Of a stretch of DNA of 64,000 bases, positions 12,022-24,452 are shown piece by piece. Position numbers and translations under genes: made by a program. Origin of the DNA: Romanomermis culicivorax (lineage: Eukaryota > Nematoda > Enoplea > Mermithida > Mermithidae); the NCBI GenBank assembly GCA_963922205.1, contig CAWUHX010000077.1, positions 248,001 through 312,000 of the forward strand, given 5' to 3'. Position 1 is the first letter of the stretch. Every line of letters starts with the position of its first letter. The notes beneath the pieces are model-generated. The model was not told the origin of the DNA, did not search any database, and saw only the letters and a list, made by a program, of their open reading frames with translations.

Positions 12022-13220
12022 GTGTTATACCGGGAAGCCAGACAGGGAGCTGATGATCATGTGGTCATTCCATCCTGTTTGAGAGACAATACTTTGCACC
12101 AGTACCATGGTCCTGTTATGATGACTCATCAAGGGTTCAAAAGAACTCTTGCCATGATTAAAAAAGGGTTCTGGTGGCCTGGAATTGAAATGGATGTCAG
12201 GCACTGGAGCAAGTTTTGTCCAGTTTGTCAAATGGCTAACCCAGGAAATGCTGAAGTTCCTCCACTGATACCGATAATTCCAGAAGGTCCTTTTGACATA
12301 GTATCAGTGGATATAGTGGGTATTTCTCCATTCAGTGAGAAGAGACCATATGTCATAGTCTTTCAGGACTATTTTACAAAGTGGGTGGAAGCTGAACTGA
12401 TCCCAGATCAGTCAGCTAGTACTGTTGTATATACTTTTCTACAAGCTATTGTACTCCATGGAGATTACCCAGTGATAGAGGACGTTGTTTTTACCTCAGA
12501 TTTAATGAAAGAAATCTGTGAGTTTTTCGTGTCAAAAAATTTACACAACAGCTTACCATCCTCTAGGAAATGGTATGGTTGAAAGATTCAATCAGACACT
12601 TATAAAGCAGCTCAGAAAAGTGGGGATTGAAGAAAGGGACAACTGGCCACGATATTTGAGAGCTGTGGTCTTTGCCTATAATGCAGCAACAGGGCAATCC
12701 CCATTTTTGTTGCTTAGAGCTCACGAGGCAACCTTCGGGTTGAACTTGTGGAAAGCATACGACATTGTAATGGCAGATATCAATGCAGAGGCTTACACAT
12801 TTGTGTTCACAAACCCTTTAGTCAACTTGTACAAGGATATTGAAAAAAATATCCAGAGTGCTGCAGATAAATCGAAAAAATACTTTAATAAAAAGTCCAA
12901 GGAACACAGGTTCAAAGAGAAGGACTGGGTTCTGCCAAAAGTTGATAAGCAGAAGAAATTAGGACTACCTTGGTCTGGTCCGTTCTTCCAACATTTCCCG
13001 AGCAGTGGAGAATGTTGTCACCATTGTTCATTGGGATAACCCACTAAATCGCCAAACTTTTTTAAGCAGCAGGTTGATAAATTTTTGTTACGAGACCACT
13101 AAGGTCTTGCCGCAAAGTGCGGAAGCCAATCAGGACGACCCAGGCAAAGAAAGTACATCACTCTCCAACATGGTGCATGCAGTTACAACTGGAGCATCAA
13201 ATCAACCACATTCATTGTGA
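12022..13220 (+). pseudogene. element 1 integrase (broken)
   Basis: Ty3-type integrase. The HHCC zinc-binding region (HQYHGPVMMTHQG ... CPVCQ) is at about 12085-12240. The first catalytic Asp is in SVDIVGISPF. The stretch holding the second Asp is damaged (reads VIEDVVFTSDLMKE, shortened against element 2). The frame shifts near 12520-12580 to [18 protein letters not shown], which has the catalytic Glu. A C-terminal basic region follows (KKYFNKKSKEHRF), then a further frame change near 13005. The missing Asp region and the shifts make it non-functional. Confidence 0.9.
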
Positions 13221-13682
13221 AATTTCACTCAAGGGGAATCTATGCACAATTCTGCGCAGATTTTTTTTTATTTTTTGTGTATTTCTTGTGTGCGTAGGTA
13301 CTTATTTTAAATTTATTCTGTAAAATTATGTAATATTTATTGCTTTTGTGTAGTATTTGCAATAATTTTGTAAATTTTTTTATGTAATTCAGACTTTGGG
13401 AAAAATTCTTCAGAATTTTAGACCAAAGTGATAACCCAAAACACATTCCAAATTTTTAAAAAAATTACAATCCTCAAATTTTTTTCATTTTTCCAAAGTA
13501 AATTATTGCTGCCCCACTCATCTGAATTCTATACTTCAATGGGAAGGAAGAGCTACATTTCCCCAAACCGCACATAAAAAGGAAATTAGCAAAATTGCTA
13601 AATAATACTTTTTCAGCGTTTGAGAAAATTTTAAATTTTCAAATTATTTTAATGAAAAAAAAGAAATTTTTCAAAAGGAAAA
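13221..13682 (+). other. AT-rich spacer 3' of integrase in element 1
   Basis: T- and A-rich sequence with no convincing coding frame. It separates pol from the accessory coding remnants of element 1. Confidence 0.5.
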
Positions 13683-13910
13683 ATGGGAAAGGGTGCCCAG
13701 AACTGCCATCAAGCTCCAACATGGGAGTGGTTGCACATCAAACGCCACGTAGAATATGGAAGACCACAACACTGGCAAGATAACTGGTTCTTCTTCATGG
13801 ACGGTAAGCTTGGAACTTATTTTATTAAACATTTTTTGGAAATTGCAGGAAATGCCCAGAAGTCACTGGAAGACCAACTCAGCGCCCCAAATAAGGGCAG
13901 ACGAGGTTAG
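13683..13910 (+). CDS. small ORF in element 1 with a possible 45-nt intron
   Basis: ATG at 13683 opens a 75-codon frame rich in Trp, His and Gln (WEWLHIKRHVEYG, then WQDNWFFF). A donor (GACG|GTAAGC at 13804) and acceptor (AAATTGCAG ending 13848) bound 45 bases with no net frame change, so spliced and unspliced RNAs would both be translated. It could be the first exon of the accessory coding region. I recognise no domain. Confidence 0.35.
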   Translation: MGKGAQNCHQAPTWEWLHIKRHVEYGRPQHWQDNWFFFMDGKLGTYFIKHFLEIAGNAQKSLEDQLSAPNKGRRG

Positions 13911-14514
13911 AACTTGAAGGGAATGAAAAACGGGAGTATGGAGAATTGGAAACTCATAGCCAATCAGGGATTTCCTAATTTGGAAATAGACCTGCTATCA
14001 GGGAGAGTTATACCTTTGGAGGAAAACCTAGAACCTTGGGTTCAGCCCATTTAAATTTTAAAGTATCAAAGTTAAACATTCAAATCAAATTTCAACATTC
14101 AAATCAAATTATATCATTTTTCCAAATTAATGGTCATTAAATTTACATATCTCGAGGGCTATAAAAATTGTAAATACTGAGCACCACAAATGGAGCATAG
14201 TTGGTCGCTCAAGCAGCTGGTCAGAGATTGGTGTCCGATCAAAAGATGGACAATTGGATCAGGTCTACCCTCCTCAACATATAGAGGTAGCAAGAGTAAG
14301 ATTTGGTAACATATTAGTTGCCTACCAGCTATGTGTTTGTTATATCAGTGGCTCTCCTAACACAAGCCTGCACTAATCTATCTTTCTGCAAAACTTAACC
14401 TGCTTGGTGTAGTGGTGTTGGTGTATTATAGACCTTAATTAGATGCTGAAACAAAAGGAATAGCTATCAAAATTAATGATATCTTTAAATAATTAGACCA
14501 CAACAACTCGAAAG
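13911..14514 (+). other. spacer in element 1
   Basis: No coding frame is supported. Contains a short direct repeat CATTCAAATCAAATT at about 14078-14110. Confidence 0.4.
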
Positions 14515-15936
14515 TTGAAATCAGAGACCTCCAAAAGTCAAACGACATCGGATAAGGCTACTACCTCCACTGCAACATACTCTCAGATGCAAACGGTATC
14601 GATAACTGGTGGAGAGGTTAGTACCAAATCTGGTAAATCTACGTCAGTTCCCACAATCTATACTGCTAAATATAAGAAGTTTTATAATGAGCAGACCAGA
14701 AGCGTTTTGGTAAAGCCTGATTTTGAATCAGAGGAAAAGCTGATCTAGAATGTCAAGCTGAATGTGGTTGCTAGACCCGCATGGGAAGCACCTCAGTATG
14801 TCACTCTGGGTCAATTAGTGGAGACTCTGATTGATTATTGGGAATGGCAGAGAGAGCAAAGGGGAATGATTAGCCCTATCTCATTTAAAATCCAGAGGTA
14901 GCCAATTATTTTGCCTTTGACCACCGAGAATGGCAGATAGTTTACAGAATGGTTAATGATGCCATGGCCGAAATTCACGACAATTACCGCCAGCAATTCC
15001 AAATGCAAGGTGGTTTTATGTTCAAGGGAGAATGAATACCCAAGGAAATCTGGGAATAGATAATTTCAGCACTCATTCCCAGGTGGCTTCAGGACTACAA
15101 CGCTTTAGACGTCAGCTATCAGGTACATGACCTTGATGATCTTTTTACAGTTGGATTTTGCTCAGATCATGCCCACGGCAATTGCTAAATGGTATACCCA
15201 GGCCTGTTCATTTGCGAACAGACAACTAGTCATCCAAGCCCAGGGAAACTGTGTAGAAGAATAATACATCACAGCCTTTCAGCAATACATCTTTATGGGG
15301 TCCCAAAGGTTAAACCAAATGGGCCTGAAAAGGAAGGCACCGGGTGATGACAAGCTGAAGCCTGATAAATATCAGTGCATGGGCCCCAAGAGCCCTGGTA
15401 AGTTTAAAGTGCCCAGACTTCCACCAGCTAAAAAACAACAGCAGCCGATGCAACAGTCTTCAAGTTCGACCAGTCAGAGGTCATATGTGAGAGCTGCTAG
15501 TTCTTCATACAAAAGTACACTCTCTAAATTTCAATCATCTTCTTCTAAATCATTAAATTCAACTTTTCTGCTACAAAATCAATGATATAGCAGCTCCACA
15601 AGCAGTGGATTGGTGCCAAGACAACAGGGGAGAGATGATGGATTCTCAAACCCTGCCCCCTACAGGGGTAGACGGGGGTATGGCAGAGGCCAAGTCAGAG
15701 AAGGTTTTGGAGGGCACCCTCAGCAACCCTATGGAGGCTGAGGAAACTGGCAATGCCAAGGCCAAGACCCCGATAGGCAGTTTTACAATCCAAATTTGGA
15801 ACCCCCTGGCAGATGGCGTAGAGGCCAAGGAGGTCAAAACCAAAGCCAAATTGCCAAACGCGAGGCCAAGGCCAGATGGGATATTATCGAGGAAGACCTC
15901 GAGGAGGCTATAGAGGTGGTGGGCAGCAGCAGTAAA
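14515..15936 (+). pseudogene. degenerate third ORF of element 1 (RGG-rich, unknown function)
   Basis: Coding-like pieces in several frames. The first, 14515-14748, is Ser/Thr-rich and then reads PDFESEEKLI; past a stop at 14746 it continues with ETLIDYWEWQREQRG. The second, about 15169-15585, has a stop at about 15262 and then a Lys/Pro/Ser-rich stretch (LKRKAPGDDKLKPDK, then PRLPPAKKQQQPMQ). The third, about 15610-15936 in another frame, has Arg-Gly-Tyr/RGG-like repeats (YRGRRGYGRGQ) and an acidic end. It is low-complexity and probably RNA-binding. It occupies the position of ORF3 in element 2, but I see no exonuclease motifs and no clear homology to that ORF. Confidence 0.5.
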
Positions 15937-16646
15937 TAGCCACACAATTTTGGTCCAAAAATCATCTTTTTCGTATTTAATTTTACTAATTTCATAAAAC
16001 ACAAAAACCCAAAAACACTAATAAAATTGCAAAAAACCCAAAAAATCACAAAACCATAAAACCCAAAAATATTATTTAAATTTCGGTGCTGCTGACCAAC
16101 AAAAATTTTCTTTTTGACAAACTGGTGCAAAAAACAACCCCAAAAAAATTTTCAAATTTTTGGCCATATTTTTTGCTCAAATTTTTTAGCACATTTTAAA
16201 ATTTTGTAATACTTGTACATTCCTGCATCATCTTTTTGTGTCATAAATATAATCTCATATTCTAGTTATTTTAAAAAAATAGAGACGTGGGAAAGGGATT
16301 TGCATGATTGATTAGATTATCGACCAACAACTTGCCACAACATGAAGACTGTACCACGGAACCCGAAATCGACCCAATTTGGGGCCAATGGCAACGTCAT
16401 ACTCCTTAGGACAGGAAGTCTTTCCACCAAAGCCAAGGTCAAAATGGGCCTCACTTGCAAGCCATTGCAGAGCAGTCCTTGGTATTCATTGTGTCCAATG
16501 ACCATTACATGAAATTGAGCCAAGACAGACTGGGAAACCGGGAGTCGGCCAAACAGTAGACATTTTTGGTAATTTTAATAATGCTGGGGTAACCCTACCA
16601 AAAATTTTTTTCTACCTCCAGTAGGTCCCTTTTGATGCATAAGGGA
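15937..16646 (+). other. 3' untranslated part of element 1
   Basis: A/T-rich with CCCAAAAA-type runs and no supported ORF. The sequence just before the 3' LTR (AAGGGAAG at 16641-16648) is a weak polypurine tract. Confidence 0.5.
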
Positions 16647-17257
16647 AGTTGGGCACCCTGTTGCTGGCACTTTGCGATGGGAAATCAACATGCAAATCAA
16701 AGAATTGGATGACCAGCAGTGCAGACATTTGCACAGAAATGGAGCACCAGAAAGAAGAAGGAAGTGATGGTGAAAATCATTCTTCACTACTACATGTTTT
16801 TTATTATATTTTGGTGAAAGTGCTGGTGTCTAATAATAAACTTTATCCCAGCAATTTCGTCATTTATTCACCTAAAGTAGTAGTGGTGCATCCACATTTT
16901 TTATGATATTTGTATTATTTTATTAATATTCTATTTATTTAGATTTCGACTTGAATCGTTGTGAGTGAAGGGCAAAGGCCCAGGCGCTCGGCCTGCTTAC
17001 ACCAAGCCCAGGAAGACCTTAATAGGAATCCTGCAGGTAAGTCATTTCCTGAGGAGGAAGTTTTCTCTCCTAGGAGATTGTGAGGGCTTCGTTGTGAGGC
17101 CTCTCAATTAACGGTAAGTTAATAGTTGTTGTTGCCAGGTCTGGGGAACCGGATTGTTGCGCAATCTCTGAGGCTTAGCCAAGGAATTAGCTCTAACAGG
17201 TCAGTTCAGACCAGAAGCAATCTTTTCTTAAACCCGTAAGAAATGACCTGCACAACT
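16647..17257 (+). repeat. 3' LTR of element 1
   Basis: Diverged partner of 6207-6810. Its termini have decayed (AGTTG...CAACT against TGTTG...CAACA), consistent with long residence in the genome. Confidence 0.92.
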
Positions 17258-20200
17258 TGCAGATAAAAAGTTTTAATACTAATTTAAAGAGTGTCATTTA
17301 GGTCAAATTACAAATCATACTTTTTTGTGTTTGAAAAGTATTTGAGTGCTTCCATCGAAGAGTTTGAGTAATTGCCCATGACTGTATTCAGGGACAATAT
17401 CGACCAGTTTGATGCATGGCACACTGCATAGGTCTCCTATATTTTTAGCAATCTTAAGTATGTGACTGATGCAATATAATGAAAAACTTTAATTGAGAAA
17501 GGAAATGGGAAACACGTTAAATATTCACCATTCGAGGGATGATCAAGTGTAATTTCTGAATTTTTCGCTCGACATCTCTTCTAGCTCACGAAACTATACT
17601 GCATTTATTTTGAAATGACAGATGCAGCGAAGCAAAAACTCATTTACTGTAATCGGTGCGAAAAACTTCCTCGTCCATCAACGATAAACAGATCGACTGA
17701 CAATTTTTTACAATAACTTTGTCGGGTTCATTTGGTGTCCGTTATTCAAATCACGAATGAACAAGCAATTTTCTGTCTTTGTTTTTGATCTTACCCTTGT
17801 AATGATGAAATTCATATTTTTAACAGTATAAAGTTATTCACTTCGTAAAAATTGTGGGCTAAGTGAAACATAGTTTAATGGACTATCAAAATGTAAAGGA
17901 GTTTGTGGAATTTTTCATATAGTCTTTTCCTTTTTTCCTGACTGATTTCGAACCTATTTTTTGTAAAGTGTCCGTAAATGATGAAATTTGAATTCAGCAC
18001 TGAATATTTTTTTTACTCCATGCTAACCTCACCTGTTATGTGGAATTGGAACCACGTTCATTCAACTAACCCTTTGACATATTCCGAAAAATTTCGCACC
18101 AACAACCAATGTCTGGACAATGGCAACGACTCTTTGGTTGAAAGATGCGATGTGTTGGTTGGATGTGAACTTTACTTGTTTTTGTTATTTTATAATTTTT
18201 AAGGCCCAACTCAGAAGTGCAGTCGCTGATTGTCGCCGAATAAGTCCTAGAAATCGGCGACATTCGCCGATTGTCGGCGACAAAAGTCCTGGGATTTTTC
18301 ACTTCTGAATAGGGCGAGGAGAAATATTCTGTATAGTTTGGATGACTTGTACATGAAAAAATGACAACATGTATAGTCAAATCAGTCTCAAATGAGCCTC
18401 GACCATGCAAAACGCTGGACGCAAGTGACAAGAATCGAGAGGAAAAACACTACAGGTGGTCGCTACTGTCAATTTGTGAAAAGATGTTGATGTACGATGT
18501 AAATGTTGTATTTGCATAAATATCGTTTTGCGTCGCAGAGATCATTTGGGAAAAAAGATTATCGTTGTGTGATCAGAATGGTTTGGGCAACGTTTTGAAC
18601 TATAGCATTTTTACTCAAAAGATTGTTGAAGGCTAGTTGAGTATGTCCACAAATTTCTAGTCCAATGTGGCATGGTTCAGCATTATATTGTAAAGATGAA
18701 ATAACTGTTAGTACTTACTTTACAGTTTTATCATTTATAGGCCATTTAACAAAACAGATCATAGCGTCAGCATATCTCAACTGAGTTTTATTTCACAAGA
18801 AAACATGATCAAAATATTGGGCCAGTCAACATCTTGTTACAAGTTTGAGATACTTTGATGCCCGAGATAGATAAGTTATTTGAATCAATATTTTGTACGT
18901 CATAGTCGAAAAAGAGGGTAAATCTTCAACTATAAATAATAAAGGACATTGCACAACCACATGATTGTTTTCTGTGAGAATGCAATGAGCTGAATTGAGA
19001 GATTCCACAGCACACAACAATTCTCACTTGAATAAGAAGTAAATTGATACACTCTAATTGTGGAGAGAAGAAATAGAAGAAAAGTGTCTTATTTCTTGAG
19101 TTAATGAAACTCAATTATTTCGGCGCAATTAGAATTATTAGTAACTCGCAAAAAAAATCACGAGCGCATTTTGTCATTAATTAAGAATGGTCGTCCCAAT
19201 CTAATTCAATCATTGATAAGGAATTCGCCATTTGATATGTTGGTGGTTGGTAAAAAGCAAATCGCATGTATATGTCTATCCAACGAGGGAAGATGCGAAA
19301 AAACTCATTGAACAATTTATTCTAAGCCTCAAAAAAGTATTTGAAGCTTGCATAAAGCATAAACATTCTGCTTGTACATGAATCTTTCTGGTGATAGTAT
19401 ATTCTTCTGAAAGGTTATCTGGAGTTAATTTTCTATAGATCAGTCTTGTAGATGGGATTCGACTAAAAATATCCACCATTTCCACCAGAAGACCCACCTA
19501 TTTATATAACTACGATACTGTAAGCGATTTTCGTTCCTGGCTAGCAACTGCGCTTTGGCTAATTTGGCCGCAACCAAGGAAGTCTACAGTATTATAGCTG
19601 CAGCTTTTGAAAAATGGTCGCCCTTTTCGCAATCACTCGGATGCTCATTCAGACAAAATACAGTTAATTGTAAAATCTGCTTTGCGATTGAGTCACACTA
19701 TATAAAATTTAAAAATAAAAATAACAAATCTATACTTCATTTTAAAACAACTTGATTAAACGAAAGACCGGCATTGAAAGATACTTTTCTTGGCCAAATA
19801 CAAACACGGATATCAGACATTTTCACAGTTTAAGGGGAAAGTAGCCGTGAGAAAATATCTCATTCTTATGAAATGCTTAACGTGAATAGAAGATTCGTTT
19901 TTTGATCAACCTATACATCAACAAAATTAGTTTTTGGAGTTTCCTAGTTGACTTCATGAAATGAGAAATTTTTTGTCTTGTTGATCACGCAGATTTACCC
20001 ATCAAACCTCATTTTTTCAGGCAGCTAATTAGCCGTCGGGGCAGTAGGCCAAATATGAAAAGTTTCCTACAGATATAAAAGCATACGTAAGAAGAGAAAA
20101 TACATTAATGCACGCTATGGGGCATGCTAAGGAAGACGTGGGTGGTGGCCCGAAAATTGCAATGTCTTGAGTGATTTCTAGCTTTTGAATTACGCAAATC

Positions 20201-22261
20201 AGCCCCTTTTTTAATCCACCCAATGCTTTGTCAAGGACACATTCTCGGCAACACTATAACGGGTGATGACAAAAAAAGGCAAAATTTTTGAACTGTTATA
20301 TCTTCACTCCCAGAAAAAATTTTTTACTGTGGTGAAAACTATTAAAATGTTCCACAATCGAACTATTCAATATCCTATGGCAAGTTTGTTAGCTTGCACC
20401 AACATTCACTAAACAAAATCATGTAAACTTTCCTTTACAATTTTTTACTTAAATAATTCAGCAGAAAATTTTTAAAATATGAAATAGTTACCTGCTTTCA
20501 AGTTTCATTATTTACAAGCGTTCGAAGCTAAATGAACCATAGAAAGACGTCCCACTCTTCAAGATACGGTAGCGTTTCTAGATGATTTAGAGGTATCAAT
20601 TAGCTCAGTTTGATAGAAACTTTATATTGTATACGCAGACCTGCAAAATAGGAATTAGTCTGGGAACTTTCTGGGACATTATTCTCAGAAGAAAAAAAAA
20701 TTCTCGCGACATGAATCAATAAAGAAAGCACGTTATTAGATCAATCATATTCGGAATAATAATGTCGGAATGAAGAGCATTCTCCGTTATCAGCATCATG
20801 ACTAACAAGAACAATAAAAAGCACCGTTGTTGAAACAGAGAAAAGCCTGTTTTGTCTAATAAATAAAATCCGTCAGACAGGCATCATTCCTTTGAAACTA
20901 ATTGAAAATCACCATCAAGAAAGAAAAGAAACAGTAAAAACGATAACCGTTCGTAAAGAATCGTTTGAGCTTTGATTACTCTTATGTAAATCATTTTTCC
21001 TTGAAAGGGGTAATGTAACTGAGCATCTGCGTTGACGAAAATTTCATAAGTTTTTTGATTTTTTTAATAAAAAATCAATTCTTTATTTATATCTAAATAG
21101 GGCAATGATTTTTTGCATAGAATTCTTATAGGGTCGAAATTAAAAGTCCTAGTGACGAAAAGCAAAGTATTTTTTATGTAAAATGATCTCCAATTAACCA
21201 CAATCATTAAATTTGTCACAGAAAGGGAGCGGCAACAGCGAATCTAAAAAGACGAACATGGGAAAATGAAGTGAATGCACATTAATTAGGACGCATAGAA
21301 AAAATGACAAGATTATGAATCTGTGGTATCGAAAAGACGTCAAGGTAGGATAAATAAATGATTTAGGATTCAGTATATAATTTCGCTGAAACCAATTTTG
21401 TCCCGATTTACCGATATGTTTGCCTGTACGTTTCACTCACAGGACTGATGTTTGTTTCAGTCCACATATTACGAACCCGGACATTTTCGTTCAGCCCTGG
21501 AAGGGATGGTTACACTCAATCTGACATTGGCCAGTGGTGTAACTACGGCACTAATCAATCATCATTCTTTCCAAATTTTAAGCAAGTTCGATAGGAAATG
21601 ATTAATGACTGATAACTTGGTTTGTATATCGTACAATAACGGTTGTTGGTAAAAAAGCAGACAGTCGGGTAAACGTGATTGACTTACGATTAGATTAATT
21701 TATTCAATAAAAAATATATCATTCGAAAGTACAAGAGAATTTTTATTTACTGATGTTAAGCTCGGTCTTCAGGTACTCTACCACGTCGTACAGTAACAGT
21801 TCTTTATCTGGTAATACCCACTAATTTCTTTACAAAATTTAGGTCATCAATTTGGATTTTTCTGCACAGTAATGATTAGAAGGATTCCTTGATAATGGAC
21901 TCTTGCCGGTCTTGTCAGGAGGCTTGTCTCCCTCCTCGATAATTTAACTGAATATAGGGAATGTGCGAACACCTTATAGGTCATGCACATACGGCTGGAC
22001 TATTATGGCATACCCGAATCTTCGAAATGGGTTTTTGACTTGTCATTTAGCCCAATGATGATCCAAACTAAAACTTTTGCTCGTATTTTGCGCCCCGGAT
22101 TTTCTTAACTGTAGCAGATCTGCGAAGAATATGGAGTGTGCGTGCCTCTTATTGCCAGCACCACTTTTACTGCACTGCAGATACAAAACGCGACTTTTCA
22201 TTTTCAGAACCACTCAGTTTTATAGTTGTGTCCCCATTAAAACGGCAAGTCCATTTTTGTA
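17258..22261. other. about 5 kb without a convincing gene
   Basis: AT-rich sequence with short unrecognised frames only (for example minus 19276-19497 and minus 21194-21436). It holds the 18203-18313 fold-back and copies of the dispersed TIR-like arm at about 18700-18765 and 20480-20542. Unrecognised exons cannot be excluded. Confidence 0.4.
18203..18313. repeat. short fold-back with GGCCC / GGGC ends
   Basis: Left end GGCCCAACTCAGAAGTG and right end CACTTCTGAATAGGGC are imperfect inverted repeats. The interior is palindromic with repeated GTCGCCGA / TCGGCGAC words, GC-rich within AT-rich surroundings. Confidence 0.7.
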
Positions 22262-22480
22262 ATAGTCACGCGTCTCTGAAAACAGAAATTATTCTGTCGA
22301 TTTCTGATTTCTGATACGGTTGTGCATCTTTGGAAACGAAAATCTTACCGTAGGTTTTCAATTTTTGAAACGAACGGGCGTCGGGAAGAAGAGTCATACT
22401 GTAGATTTTTGGTTTACGGCTCGATTGCGCGCCTTGGAAAACGAAAACTACCGTAGATATTTAAATTTTGTTGATCTCCC
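22262..22480 (+). repeat. degenerate ~54-bp tandem repeat
   Basis: Four units share the pattern GCG(T)CTTTGGAAACGAAAAT followed by TACCGTAGATTTT. They are at about 22265, 22320, 22375 and 22425. The repeated TACCGTAG / CTGTAGA core is conserved and the spacing is irregular. Confidence 0.6.
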
Positions 22481-22623
22481 ATTATTATACATCTATTCAG
22501 ATTGTAGTTAAAAAAATTGCATATTTAATTTTTGAATAATTAAATAACATGTATATTTTATATATTTTTTAGATTAGTTAAGATTTAATCAAACAGTGCA
22601 CAAAATCCAAATTTTACGGCGTT

Positions 22624-23370
22624 ATGCCGTCAGGACGCACGGCATTAGGACGCAAGGACATTAGGACGCAGGAGACTAGGACGAAAGACACGAAAACGTA
22701 GGAATTGGGACTCAAACATTAGAGTACTCAGACATTAGACCGCAGAGCTGACACCAGTGGCTTAAGCTCATTGATGGTTGTCTTTACCGCCTATAGAACC
22801 CTGGCTCACCACCAGCAGAATGTTGGCTGACCCTCCAGAATTCCAACCCTTTTGGAAAATTTTTAAATTAAAGAAATTTCTCAAAAATAACAGAATATCA
22901 TAAAATTGCCCGAAATTATAGTTTCTGTGCATTGAAAGTAACAAAATTGTTCAAGCCAAGAAATCCATGGAATTTGAATGGTTTTATACAAATTTTGTGT
23001 GAAAATCTTGGAATATATTGAAAGACTCTTCTGACTGTGAATTAAAGAGCATGCTGAGAAGAGTCTAAAAACATAGTTTCAAACTAATTATTTCTGGCTT
23101 AGAACTCCGAGCATTTAATTTCAGCTAAAAGATAGAAAAAATGGCCCTACTTCCAGAAATTTTCGAAAAAGTTGCATTAGGGGTGAAACTTTCAAACTTG
23201 TGGCGAGGGTCTCGAAATCTGGAGGGAGGATAGCCGAACCTTGAATTGGGGTGCCCCCACCCATCCCCTTCGTACATGCATGTAATAAAAAGATTTACTG
23301 CGTCCTAATATCTTTGAGTCCTAATGTCCTGCGTCCTAATTTCTGCACCCTAGGGTTCTTCGTCCCAATA
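22624..23370. repeat. fold-back whose arms are GGACGCATTA minisatellites
   Basis: The left arm (22624-22740) has direct repeats of ATTAGGACGCAGGAC type. The right arm (about 23297-23370) has the complementary repeats TGCGTCCTAAT and GTCCTGCGTCCTAAT. The spacer of about 550 bases has no ORF. It looks like a fold-back (Foldback/MITE-like) transposon. Confidence 0.65.
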
Positions 23371-23696
23371 TTTGAAACTAACACGAGAGGCTAAACAAAG
23401 ATGTTCAAGTGAAGGGGTAGCCCCATTACGGTGAGATACGAATTTTGATGAATCGTATCGTATATTTAATAATATAAGAAAAATGGAGGACTTCTAAATA
23501 TTTCTGTGAAAAATATGACTGTGAAGTATTTTATCAAATTATCGGGTCACAATAGCATTTAGCCACTTGCTTGTGAGTAAATATATTCAGAATTCACTGA
23601 ACAGCAGCTAAAATTGTACCTCGGTCGCGACCGCATGCAATTAAGGGTTAAGTTTAACGCGTTACAAAAAATAAACTTTTTGAAAGATTGCGAAAG

Positions 23697-23862
23697 TTAG
23701 GACAAGAAAGTGGCGGAGTTGGGACAGTGGCGGAGTTGGGACGGTGGCGGAGTTGGGACGGTGGCGGTGTTGGGACACGATAGTGGCGGAGTTGGGATGG
23801 TGGCGGAGTTGGGATGGTGGCGGTGTTGGGACGGTGGCGGTGTTGGGACGGGCCCTAATTTT
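23697..23862 (+). repeat. 17-bp GC-rich minisatellite
   Basis: About eight units of GGTGGCGGAGTTGGGAC, alternating with a GGTGTT variant and interrupted once by ACACGATA. The right edge runs into GGGCCCTAAT, the same terminal word seen in the 4153-5188 element. The period is not a multiple of three, so it is unlikely to be coding. Confidence 0.9.
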
Positions 23863-24182
23863 TGATTGCTGATTATTTTGTGTTTTTTTTTCGTTCTTGA
23901 AAGAATATATATGTGCAGGGTAATCATATACAGACTTTTTTCTAGGCGTAATTATAGTTTAGTCACGCCTATGGAAGACTGACAAATTTGACAAATTTCT
24001 CTTCAATAAATAGTACAAAATTGCTAGATCAAGCAAGTTTTCTTCGTCTGACATCGTAATAATTACGAGTAGACCTGGAAAATAATATTATATATATTTT
24101 CCATACACAATTTCTCCTGAAACAAAATACCTCACAGATTTTAAAGTATTTTAACATAGTAAAAGCAAGAATAAATTCTCAT

Positions 24183-24368
24183 CCGACATTTCCGGCGCCG
24201 GAAGAAGTATGAATTGCCATCCCATCCGGCAACTTGCCAGAAGCCAGTTTGCCGGATGCCGGAAACCAAATTGCCGTATGCCGGACACTGAATGCCGGAA
24301 GCTAAAAATAGCTTGCTAGACGCCGGATGCCGAATGCCGGATGAAGTATGAATCCGCCTTAACGCCGT
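24183..24368. repeat. GCCGGA/TCCGGC repeat cluster with GAAGTATGAAT edges
   Basis: Irregular repeats of GCCGGATGCCGGA type, bounded on both sides by GAAGTATGAAT (about 24201 and 24345). The complementary word TTCATACTTC borders the 28361-28580 palindrome, suggesting related elements. Confidence 0.6.
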
Positions 24369-24452
24369 AGCGCCGTAAAATTTTACCTTCATGCACTTTT
24401 TGATTAAGTATTCACAAACCTAAAAAATAAATAACATATGAATGTTTTTTCA

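Larger units (their letters stand above)
6207..17257 (+). mobile_element. element 1: decayed Ty3/gypsy LTR retrotransposon
   Basis: An 11-kb element bounded by diverged direct repeats (6207-6810 and 16647-17257). The left LTR has canonical TGTTG...CAACA ends. The tetranucleotide TGCA lies immediately outside both ends (6203-6206 and 17258-17261), fitting a 4-bp target duplication. Order inside: long leader, gag with a zinc knuckle, aspartic protease, reverse transcriptase/RNase H, integrase, then about 3.4 kb holding a degenerate extra coding region. Many stops and frameshifts, plus the LTR divergence, show an old, inactive copy. Base composition and codon use are AT-richer than in element 2, although the Gag and Pol domains are clearly related. 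Confidence 0.92.

Noticed and set aside
14515-15936. Exonuclease domain in the third ORF of element 1
   Set aside because: I looked for FDTE and YAxxD type motifs in all forward frames and did not find them; the region is low-complexity and RGG-rich.
23697-23927. Thr/Pro/Ser-repeat protein on the minus strand
   Set aside because: The underlying unit is 17 bp, so the frame rotates between units; it is a minisatellite.
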